Of a DNA stretch of 64,000 nucleotides, positions 1 to 9,686 are shown in pieces (positions within the stretch are counted from its first letter, which is position 1; the number at the start of each line of letters is the position of its first letter). The DNA is from Dreissena polymorpha (Eukaryota; Mollusca; Bivalvia; Myida; Dreissenidae), in NCBI RefSeq assembly GCF_020536995.1, contig NC_068360.1:21812257-21876256 (forward strand), given 5' to 3'. Made by a program: the position numbers and the translations under genes. Under the pieces are notes generated by a model. That model was not told where the DNA came from, ran no database searches, and saw nothing but the letters and a program-made list of their open reading frames with translations.

Positions 1-142
1 AATATAAAAAAATATGTAATGGTTGTATTACATGGGAAACGGGGTATATCATGTGATAATATGATATATTAAATTAGGTTAAAGACCATGAATGCTTGAT
101 TATTATTGTCAATTACAAACAAAATGTTTGCGTGTTTTCCAG

Positions 143-286
143 AAAGAATTTGAGTTGACTGAAATGGAGAGTTTCATAAAGGATTTACAAGATAAAAGGA
201 ATAAGTGCGACACTGACACAGAACAAGCGTTAACCGTTTTCATTTCAAACATGTCTTTATTTATTCATGGCTGCACATGGAACAAG
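143..286 (+). CDS. Probable internal exon of an unrecognised gene
   Basis: A 144-nt open segment (48 codons, phase 0-0) lies between a good acceptor (ttttccag) and a donor (gtatat). The peptide is charged and helical-looking (starts KEFELTEMESFIKDLQDKRN, ends HGCTWNK) and I do not recognise it. It can be spliced in frame either to 552-707, which ends in a stop, or to 1027-1114. The 5' part of the gene would lie outside the window. Nothing else supports coding beyond splice signals and the open frame. Confidence 0.4.
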
Positions 287-551
287 GTATATCAATAAGT
301 GTTACCATATTGCTGTATGCACTTATTTCTTCCATTAACCATGTCCATTTCTATGAGCCGGTTTGCTTAAAAACGTGACATTCAGAGATGTGTGAAGAAA
401 CAAATATGTAAACAGCTGTGTAAATTTAAAAAATAATTTCAATGAAATGATTTCGGTGTTCTACTCAATAAGAATAAATGAGGTGGCATTTAAACGTATA
501 TGCCCAAACACAAGTCAGTTAATGTGGTCATATTAAAACCATATTTTCCAG

Positions 552-707
552 ACTAAGTTTACTAATGTTCTTAAGCTGAAATCATTCCCATCCAATGAGA
601 AACAATTTCAACCAGTTGAGAACATTGAAAAGAGCAATAACAAAATTAAAAATGTCAAGTCGCCCATAAAACATCTTAATAGAATAGTTCTTAGGAATAG
701 TGATTAG
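552..707 (+). CDS. Probable terminal exon of the same unrecognised gene
   Basis: This follows a pyrimidine-rich acceptor (atattttccag) and runs 51 codons in frame to a TAG at 705-707. The peptide is rich in Lys and Asn (TKFTNVLKLKSF at the start, RIVLRNSD at the end). Phase 0 matches the exon at 143-286, so the two can form the C-terminus of one protein. No domain is recognisable. The next ~320 bases to 1026 show nothing I can name. Confidence 0.35.
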   Translation, partial: TKFTNVLKLKSFPSNEKQFQPVENIEKSNNKIKNVKSPIKHLNRIVLRNSD

Positions 708-1026
708 TGAGGGATCAACGAACTTTGAACATGTTGAAAATGTTCTTTGCAAAAACCATTTCTTGTATTATGTCTAAAGTACATTTGAATATGGTGGAGG
801 TGAAATACTTCGTATTACATGTTAAACATTTTCACGTAATTAACTTTCAGCTCCTTAGAATTCTGTATTGTCAGAAACCATAACTGAGTGAAAGTCAATA
901 TAAAACCGAAATTATATTAATATATATGTTATGGTACGGCAATTGTACCGCATAAGTGACACTAGAACGGTAGTTATTTGCAGAGTGAGATATTGCATTT
1001 GTATGATACTATTGTGTTTCTTTCAG

Positions 1027-1114
1027 CCGAAGCATCAAAGAATACAGATTCGGTTCATTGATCTCTTTGATGAATGTACAAGCTGCGTGGTTCAACTTTT
1101 GCTTGTCAATCCAG
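1027..1114 (+). CDS. Probable internal exon, unrecognised gene
   Basis: An 88-nt segment between a strong acceptor (gtttctttcag) and a donor (gtaaat). The frame in phase with 143-286 reads PKHQRIQIRFIDLFDECTSC and then VVQLLLVNP, ending in phase 1. It joins in frame to 1300. It could be an alternative 3' end of the gene whose other end is 552-707, or part of a separate gene. No family recognised. Confidence 0.35.
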
Positions 1115-1299
1115 GTAAATTTTACATGAATTTTGCATTGTTTTAAAGCTGCCCGCCACATATAACGAACATTACACATAGCGAAAATACCAATTAAATC
1201 CAGTTTGTATTTAAAAGTATTGCTTAAAACAACATTGTCATGCATTTTTATGCATTGTCTAAACACTTCAAGGATTTGTTTGAACGCATTATTTTACAG

Positions 1300-1568
1300 A
1301 GGTTTGGAACTCTTTGATTGTTTCTAAAATACCTCGCGGTCGTAATTTACCGATCAATTACACTTTAGGAGGCACCAAGCTTACATGCGATACGTTCATA
1401 ATTACAAGTTTTTTAACTAGCGTCTCGGATAAAGTTTTCGACTCCCACGCAGAAATGTCTGTTCAATTCCAAAATTCAGCCAAATTTATTTTCAATATTT
1501 TTTATTTTAAATACATTTCAAATTATAAAGAGCTCCATAAATTAACGCAAATCAACAAAATTGTTTAA
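1300..1568 (+). CDS. Probable exon, unrecognised gene, 3' limit uncertain
   Basis: Starts after acceptor attttacag and completes the split Glu codon of 1027-1114. The first ~55 codons look protein-like (VWNSLIVSKIPRGRNLPINY, then GGTKLTCDTFIITSF). The last ~25 codons before the TAA are AT-biased and may be readthrough beyond an unrecognised donor. The exon ends shortly before the ~1735 boundary where similarity to the other TRIM-like copies begins. Confidence 0.35.
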
Positions 1569-1737
1569 ATACCACTACCCTTATGTTTAGTATCCTTTAG
1601 CAATCCAATGTGGCACAAGCCACCTACCCAATGTATCTCATAATATACAGGAACGTCTTAGTCTATTATGAAAATGGCTGTTTATAAAAGTCGTTAAGTT
1701 TTATTTTATTTGTATTATTATTACTATATATATTACT

Positions 1738-4700
1738 GTGGTAGTGGACATGAATGGAATGGACAAATGCTCGGAGCATGGTAAAGGATTCGAGTTTTAC
1801 TGTGAAGATCATTTCAAGCTCTGCTGTACTACCTGTAGAATAGCACACGAGAAGTGTGACAAATTGGATGACATAGCCAGCATTTCAAGGCAAAAAAGAG
1901 CACAGCTGCACGGATTGAAACAATCCTTGTTAAAATTGAAATCCGATGCTGACGCTATTGTTGCCGAATGTAAGCACCCAGAAGAAGAGTTGAATGCATC
2001 AGTTGAAGACGTATCCAAAGATGTCAACGAAATGACAGATCGAATGATAAAACTCTTTGACGATGCGAAACAAGAATTGCTTACCGAAGCAAAGGTTTTA
2101 AAGAGTGAGGAAGTGAAGAGACTTAGTATATTGCAATCTGTCTCTACAAAAATTATGGAAGAAATAAATCAACTGTTTCCAATGTGGTCTTCTATTGCAG
2201 ACCTAGGTACACCTCAGCAAATGTTTATATTATCTAAACAGGTTGAGGAGAAAAATAAAAATATCGAATCTATAAAAGAACAACGAATTACGCAAGTTTC
2301 ATCAAAAGTGGCATTGTCGTATACGAGAAAGCTGTCGTCGATTCTTGAAATGGGAAAACAATTCATGAAAGTGAATTTGGAACGAAAAGGTATTTATTTT
2401 AAAATTAATACTTTGTATACGTTATTATAACCATGTAAAATTAGATAATAAAATTCTGGTTTTTGTAAAGCATAGCAATATGAAGTTACAATCTAAACAT
2501 ATTAACCTTCATTTATAAAGATAGTTCTTTCGATTTATTTTTATATAGGAACTAGTTTGATGTTGCATAATCCCTCCATCGAGTATTACAATATATTGTG
2601 TATATATTTAATACATTTTTTCGCAGCTGACCTACAGATATGAAAGTAAACACGTTAGACCATTAAGCTCAACATGCATCGACTCTTAACAAACTGTACT
2701 TGTATTATTCCCATGTCTCATCCGGAAATAAGTCAAACCCGTTTAAACAGGACACGGAAAGTAATGTTAATGAACCATCTGCACGTATATTGTATAATTC
2801 CGTGTACTTTTGTGTGTGGATGAACGCATGTTGCTATGTATCTGAATCTGACTAGCAATATATGTATGCCGTTAGTAAATCAGTATGATCTGACTATTTT
2901 GCAACTTTTACTTATTATGGTCATACGGCGGCGTCGGTGAACAATTGAAATCGCGTGGAACGGTGCGTATCTACCCCCAATCACATCAGTGTGTTGAATC
3001 TGTTATAATACTACTACGAACTTCTTAAAAAATATCGATTCTATAAAAATGGTTTTATTGTTTAGAGAAAGCAACATGAACCTTAAAAACTACCTCACAA
3101 ATACACGTTTCGAGCTGTACTCGCATTCTCTCGGAATGTATATAATAACTCTTGAATTTGACATATTTATATAAAAAAGTATTTTCTTGCAAATGGATGC
3201 ATTATTTAATAAACACAAAGCTTATCAAACCAAACGTCGTCTTGGATGAGGCATCGGTGCCCTCGCCGAGAATATGTCGTCTTTTACGGCGTGCTGAATG
3301 CACAAGCTATATTGTAACTTAAGCAACACTGTCCATGGATATTCGTGAAATACATTAACGAATTAAGGTTCATGTAAAGTCCCAAAATGACCCCATATAG
3401 ATGAAATTTTAAAATATAAAAATGATCAGTTATACCCAAAATAAGTTAAAGAAATTTACATATGGTTGCAATAATCACATTTTTATTCCATATATGTACA
3501 CAATTAAAAAAAAACACTCACAAATGGTAGTAATAATGTAATTATTATCAAAAATATTGCAAGGTATGGCAAATTCTCAATTTCATTAAAAAAAACACAA
3601 ATGCACCAAATAAAGACACCAACAGTATATGCAAGTTATATGTAAGGTACTCCCAGCATTGAATTGCGTCAATACAGCCCCACAAAGACACTATGCTTAT
3701 TTCAAAATGAACATGTCAATGCCATGAGTCGCTATTTATAGATTTTGGAAAAATACTAACTTTCTGCGCGCATAGCATGCGATCAATAAGAGTTATGATC
3801 TTATAAAATAAAATTAATGAAAATATATCATTTTCATAATATCTCCATAACAATGACACTTACTTGAAACGCACTATTTGAAAAGAATCTTGATATAATT
3901 GACTCTCCTCCCGATTTAATTTCATCGGTCGTCCATCTTGGTCAGAAATGTGTATTGATTCGTATTTGCGAATTTGTTAAATATTGCTTATATTAAATAT
4001 TTACTTTATAACATAACTTGAAATTACCTCATAAACAAATTATACAAATTTTAGAACAAACGGATCGTGAGTAATTTATCAATGATCGATTTTGAAACGA
4101 AATATTTTTCGAATATACTTCCGGCAAATAATGGCTTCCTGAACAAGTAAACATGACAACACAATAACAAATGCACTTTTTCATCGATGACAAGGTTTTT
4201 ATAGAAATGTAAGTGTTCAGTTGGTTTAATATGTGCGTGTGCCTAACATTTGTATAATTCATTTTTCCGATCCCACAAATATTATGCCTAGATCGTTAAT
4301 TGAAATATTGTTATGTCGACTTCCTTGAAACCGGATGTTTTATGCCCCACATGTTTAACTAACGTGTATGGAGTTCGAGATGTGACATAAACATGTTATA
4401 ATTTGTTTTAAGGTAGCCAATTAGTCGTCTTTCCGAGTCCTATATATTTCAAATGAACAATCAAAGTGTTTTCCCTTTTGGTAATATAATTTATTTTTTG
4501 TAATTGTGTCATTTTGTGACTATAATGAGTACTGTATTGCGAATAAATAAGTAATTTTGAAAATGAAGGTTCACTGGTAAGTCCACCATACTTAAAGTAG
4601 TTCCCAATTATTGTGTTAACTTTTGACATTTTTTTATGTTTTTATTTTCCTTATTTTAGGATTGTTGGTGTGTGTTGTGTGGACTTTTCATTTGTAGTAC

Positions 4701-5114
4701 CTAACATTAAGTGTATACAATATTTTGACCAAAGGAATTTGTTCAATTTAACTCCGTTTGTTATTTTGATAATTTCATGCATGCGCTGTATATTTCTTCA
4801 AAAGCAACATTTTGCATCATATTTTTTTTTATTAGCATTTTCTTATATGTTCTACAAGTGTTTACGAGGCTATTGACTTATAAATTGAATTTATTGCCAT
4901 AATATTTATTGAAGTATTTCTATGTGAAGAATACGCCTTTTTACACTTTACATGAACCTTAATATACAAAAGTGAATAGTCAAACGACTTTGTGATCACA
5001 TGCAAATTACTTATAAAGTATAAATTCGATAGACTCAGGTATTCATTTCATCAAGCGTAAAGTGTTATTTTGTTACGAATTGATCCAGTTCATAAAGCAT
5101 CGATAGTTATCTTA

Positions 5115-5163
<49 letters not shown>

Positions 5164-6424
5164 AAGAATCCCGTTTCCGTTGGTCGATAGCTCGCAAAAT
5201 AACCTTCTATACATTCAACACTTACCTGATAGTCTTGATGCAAACGCTAAATTATTGGATTTTCGAACCTGTCGCATTTAAGCCGATTAGTCTTCTAAGT
5301 ATGAAAAATAACTACATCTTGCATATTATTATTGAATGGCATGATTAAATGCTGTTACCATACATCATCACGACACCAGTTGATTTACATGCATTACTAT
5401 TCAATCGAAATGTCAGCTACATCCTTGCAAACCCACATTCACTATTCATAAAAATAGTGTGTTTAGCTCATGAAATTAAAGCGCGTCGTACGTTGACTTA
5501 CCCCCACGTGAAACTAATATAATTGAAAGAGAAATAGTGAGTCCATATTGTACTTTGTATTCAGGAAATCCCAGTTTCATCAGTTCACTATCCCAGTCGA
5601 GGCCAGTCACCCTGGAGCTGATCGTGTCATTGAATCTAACAAAGTCTGAAGATAATAAACACGAACCTTTGATCTCTGGACTAGACTTCCTGTCGGACGG
5701 AAGACTGGTAGCTGTGGATAACAAAAACATGAAATGTATGATACTGAACGAAGGGCTGAGGAGACTCGGAACACCATACACGTTTGAGTCACCCCCCTTA
5801 GACGTAGCAGTTGTGTCTAATATTGAAATAGTAGTGACATGTTTTGAATGTTTACTCTTTCTATCAGTGAGTTCAGACAATGTCATCAGTCTGACTAGGC
5901 AAATTAAAACATCGTCGAGTTTCTGGTCTATATGCCTCAAGACGCCAACACAAATGGTCGTGAGTACGAGCGATGATATCCGTAATGTTAGAATGATATC
6001 TGTGGACGGAGTTGAGACTGACTTTCAGCACGTTGAGTTTCCAAAGAAGACGTATACATTAGGTGAGATTTTTAGTACGTATGTTCAGTCCAAGAACACG
6101 TTAGTGCTGACTGACACGCTCGCTCACACAGTGTACGTGTTCGACACCGTGAAGGGCACGTCTAGAGCAGTAACTAATGGGAACATACAGCAACCACGTG
6201 GTGCCTGTGTCGGACCAGGTGATACGGTCATGGTGTGCAGTGAAAAGATGCACGTTGTGCACCTGACTGTAGACGGTGACTTCCTGTGTACATACCCCGT
6301 GGATATGAAGTTCCCATACAGAATATGTGTGTCTAGGGATGGGACTAGGCTGGCGGTGTCCAACTGCACAGTTGATAACAGAAAACTTCAGCTATATAAA
6401 ATACTACCCACACTCAATAACTAG
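1738..6424 (+). CDS. TRIM-like B-box/coiled-coil/beta-propeller protein, copy 1 (5'-truncated)
   Basis: Two exons, 1738-2389 and 5565-6424, join in phase 1 (AAAG|gtattt ... tattcag|GAAAT), giving about 502 residues if the first ATG is used. Exon 1 encodes a B-box type 2 zinc finger (CSEHGKGFEFYCEDH, then CCTTC and H/C ligands, residues ~10-50) followed by a long coiled coil. Exon 2 encodes NHL/beta-propeller-like blades (SGLDFLSDGRLVAVDN; ACVGPGDTVMVCSE; ICVSRDGTRLAVSN). There is no RING finger, so ligase activity is doubtful. Compared with copy 3 (61650) the first ~78 codons, including the first B-box-like zinc module, are missing. Similarity stops at about 1735 with no acceptor site, so this is either a truncated copy or one that has captured a new 5' end. 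The intron holds a TTAA-flanked element and a TA microsatellite. Confidence 0.75.
3367..4958. mobile_element. TTAA-flanked non-autonomous DNA transposon (piggyBac-like target)
   Basis: The 1,592-bp element has perfect 14-bp terminal inverted repeats (GGTTCATGTAAAGT / ACTTTACATGAACC) and is flanked by TTAA at 3363-3366 and 4959-4962. Unit 3 has the uninterrupted sequence cgaattaatatac at 63512 and unit 2 has cgaattaatataa, so the exact empty site is visible twice. No transposase-like frame is present. Duplication of TTAA is the hallmark of piggyBac-type transposition; Kolobok elements also use TTAA. Confidence 0.9.
5118..5160. repeat. (TA)n microsatellite
   Basis: A pure TA run of about 43 bp in the TRIM-like intron. 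The matching site in unit 3 (63671-63725) is about 55 bp. In unit 2 it is reduced to a few bases. Confidence 0.95.
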
Positions 6425-7147
6425 AATGTGATCACAGATCAGCTGCTATCTATGTGGTCATTGAACTTCATCATTGATCAGCAGTTGACGGTTTGTTGAA
6501 GTATGTGTTTGATCAAAGGACGGTTACAAATACATTGATGTAAATGATTTTAATAAGTTTGTACTAATAATAGTAATAGTGACAGTATTATTCATAATAG
6601 TGTCGTTAACAAAAGGAATGTACACATATAATTATTTTGAAGAATTACGTGTCATTTACACAATATAATATTTAAATACAATGTACAAATGCACACATTG
6701 TGCGGAATTGCTGATTTCAATTTAGCTGTTTGCTCGCGCATTGTTTTAACATTTCAACAATTTGACCATCATCGGCTAGACGTCAGGCAAAATTACGGTA
6801 TAATAATAAATGATTGTATAGCTAATGCTTAACTTTTATTTTTAGTTACCAAAGGTATATCTTTATCGTAACTTCAACTGAATTTGGATATTTTACTAAC
6901 TTGAGTACAAAAATTTGAATAACCCAAAAATGTATCCACTTTATTTATTTAAATGAAAAACATACTATGAAGTCATGGATATAACTCAAATGTTTGATTG
7001 AATCGTTTCTTTTTGCCCCTTAACGTAGTTCACAATATGTTACTGTATGTACGCTTATGTTCTATTAACACAAATATTTATGTGCACGTCTACTTTGCAT
7101 TCTTTCAAATACGTCATACTATTTTTGCTTCTTTGCTTTATACGTAG
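6425..7147. other. 3' flank of TRIM-like copy 1
   Basis: AT-rich sequence downstream of the stop codon. Much of it is conserved with unit 2 (57784-58383), so it is part of the duplicated block. No further coding signal was seen, and the polyadenylation site is not clear. Confidence 0.5.
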
Positions 7148-7184
7148 TGGACACGAACGGTTTTGACACTAAACGGGATACTAG
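7148..7184 (+). other. Conserved 37-nt segment with splice-like borders (possible microexon)
   Basis: A pyrimidine-rich stretch ends in tacgtag, followed by 37 nt (TGGACACGAACGG at the start) and then gtatgt. The same arrangement occurs in unit 2 at 58384-58420, where the flanks have drifted more than the segment. It may be a small or untranslated exon. Conservation within a duplicated block is weak evidence on its own. Confidence 0.3.
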
Positions 7185-7762
7185 GTATGTGAATTGCAAA
7201 CAAAATTTCAATAACTTATATACGTATTGACCAAGCTTCAATAATTCATTTAAATAATTTTAACCTTTAAAAACAGAGCTTGTTTGGATCAACGCATCAT
7301 TACTCACGATCATAGCGAAAACCATTTTTATTAGATATCAACTATTCATTGTATTTATATTGTTAAATTTAATGAATCCCTTACTTTTTAAAGTATTACT
7401 CAACTCACTTTGCATTTTATGTGCTATTGTTTGGGTGTCCAATATGAAAACTTATTTATATTCCATGCACTACTTCAAAAAATAGGGAATTCATTTGAAA
7501 TGTCTGATAAATGTTATACATTATTGCCTTACTTATTACAGTATCGTCTTTACATGACATTTGCATAATGTTTTATCTTATGGGATTACTCTTATATATC
7601 AAAATCGGAACTGCATAACATTGTTAGCCCGTTTTATATTACATTTTTGTCTTCCTTGTTAAATGAGTTCATTTCCAAGCACAACAAATGCATGTGAGTG
7701 ATCTAATTAGAAAATTCTGAAATATTAATTTTGAGAATCGTCTAAATCAATGCTATAATTAA

Positions 7763-8269
7763 AGGGATCTTTTCACGCTTTGGTAAATTGACAAAATTGA
7801 AAAAAGTTGTTTCAGATTCGTAATTTTTCGTTTTAGTTATGATATTTGTGAGGAAACAGTAATACTGAACATTAACCATGCTCTAATATAGCCATTATAT
7901 GCATCTTTTGACGATTTTAAAACCTAAAAATTATAAAGCGTTGCAACGCGAAACGATTCAATAATTTGGAGAGTTCTGTTTTTGTCGTTAAATTTTGTGA
8001 AACTACGAAGATTGCTTATATAAGGTATAAAATACGTCAAGAATGTGTACTCGGCGGAATAGCTCAGTAGGCTAAAGCGTTTTTACTTCAGGATCCTGGC
8101 AGGACTCCAGAAGTCACTGGTTCGAAACCTGCTCCGGTCAATGCTCTTTTCCTTTTTTTATTTTTTTTATTTATTTTTTACTGGAGCTTTTACGATCCAA
8201 TGTACTTTTATCAATATAAAGCATTTAATGTATAAGTTAGAAAAAGCCAAAATCTGTGAAAAGGCCCCT
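7763..8269. mobile_element. TTAA-flanked MITE carrying a tRNA-like promoter
   Basis: A 507-bp element with 14-bp imperfect TIRs (AGGGATCTTTTCAC / GTGAAAAGGCCCCT), flanked by TTAA at 7759-7762 and 8270-8273. Unit 2 lacks it at the equivalent point (about 59000). Inside, 8060-8071 matches a tRNA A box (TAGCTCAGTAGG) and 8119-8129 matches a B box (GGTTCGAAACC). The flanking bases do not form a tRNA acceptor stem, so this is a pol III promoter-like module and not a tRNA gene. Confidence 0.85.
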
Positions 8270-8365
8270 TTAAGTACTACATAGTTTAAATTATTTCCAT
8301 GAATATTGCTCCATTGTTTGAATGACGTTTCACGAAATTATATTCCACCATGCTTTTAAGCAAAT

Positions 8366-8625
8366 GGGCCGTGCTCTGTGACAAGGGGGTATAATGCATG
8401 TGTGTAAAGTTTTGTCCCAGATTATCCTGTGCAGTCCGCACAGGCTTATAGGGGAGGACACTTTCGGCTTTAATGATATTTGTCGTTTAAAGAAAGTCTG
8501 TTCTTAGCAAAAATCAAGTTTAGGCGGAAAGTGTCGTCCTTTATTAGCCTGTGTGGACTGCACAGGCTCATCTGGGACGACACTTTACGCACATGCATTA
8601 AAACCCCTTTTCACAGAACACGGCT
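8366..8625. mobile_element. 260-bp inverted-repeat MITE, copy A
   Basis: Flanked by the 5-bp duplication CAAAT (8361-8365 and 8626-8630). The arms contain the paired motifs CTGTGCAGTCCGCACAGG and GTGTGGACTGCACAGG and the GTGTCGTCC signature. The orthologous copy in unit 2 is at 59095-59305 with the same CAAAT flanks, so this insertion predates the duplication. Other copies are at 19376, 23709 and 26076. Confidence 0.85.
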
Positions 8626-8912
8626 CAAATACTTAATTATGTAATATGTACACAATATTATGGTTGGCGAGCTATGCAATAATAAATTGTAATGGATCCA
8701 TGTGCAACCATTGGTTTTACATTTAGTTTTTTTTATGACGAAAGAATAATATTTAACATAATACAACAAACGTCGATCTCACATTAATGAACATTGTTCA
8801 TTTATTGTTTAGCATTTCCACATCATTTATAGCAACTAAATCAATTTAAATAAAACAAAATAGTATACTTTTGTTTCGTAAGTACCCATAACAATATAAA
8901 AACAATACGAAA

Positions 8913-9153
8913 CAAGATGTGTTTGTGAAACACTATGTCCCCCCATATATTTGACCTTTGACCTTGAAGGATGACCATGACCTTTCACCACTCAAAATGT
9001 GCAGCTGCATGATATACACATGCATGCCAAATATTAAGTTGCTATCTTCAATATTGCAAAAGTTATGGCCAATGTTAAAGTTTGACGCAAACAAACAAAC
9101 CAACAAACAGACAGGGCAAAAACAATATGTCCACCAGTATAGACTGGGGGACA
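8913..9153 (-). repeat. Dispersed mollusc-type repeat with TGACCTTTGACCTTGA core
   Basis: A single copy of a repeat family that is also seen at 15957-16215 and, tandemly arrayed in the opposite orientation, at 17997-18660. It begins near gatgtgtttgtgaaac and ends with the hairpin-like ctgggggacatt. Unit 2 lacks it at about 59520, so it inserted in unit 1 after the duplication. Oriented here as the reverse of the satellite array. Confidence 0.75.
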
Positions 9154-9299
9154 TTAAAAGATCATGAACAGATTAAGCTGTTTTGCTTAATACGACATAG
9201 ACGCACCAGATTTTACAAAATATTGTCTTTTTGGAGTTATTTTGTCCTTAAACACATCACAATACATAAAATCAGCTCTCCTCCATTGTTTGTGTTAAT

Positions 9300-9686
9300 G
9301 ACAATGTCATAAAAACTGAATCACAGACTCGATGGAAACAAGGTCCCTTAAAACTAAACCACGACCTCAATATCGTTTCTATGGAAACATGGTCCCTAAA
9401 TCCGGAATCATAGTCCATTTCCAATACCTAATCACCATCTCGATGACATTGACGTGGAAACAATGTCCCTAAAATATCACTATGGTAACGGCGTGATTAA
9501 AGCCAGACCCTTGTCTACATGACATCACGATGACATTAAGGTAACTAAAGCCTGAGCATGGTCCTAGTGAAATCAATATGCGAGAATATCACTAGAAGAA
9601 GCACATTTAAAATGACACCACTATGGTATCAGGCTCCATAGAACAGGAATCGCATTTCTTCTGATATCACTTAGGCAACAAGATCA
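9300..9686. repeat. Degenerate tandem repeat downstream of the minus-strand gene
   Basis: Loose repetition of phrases such as atcactatggaaacaaggtc and atgacatcac at intervals of roughly 50-60 bp. It ends at the stop codon of the minus-strand gene and is present in unit 2 at 59740-60160. It probably forms the 3' UTR or 3' flank of that gene. No open frame. Confidence 0.55.

Noticed and set aside
5070-5348. Open frames through the TA microsatellite (also 63623-63913)
   Set aside because: The YIYIYI run is simple-repeat translation within an intron.
8055-8142. tRNA gene
   Set aside because: A and B boxes are present but no acceptor stem forms, and the whole lies inside a TTAA-flanked MITE.
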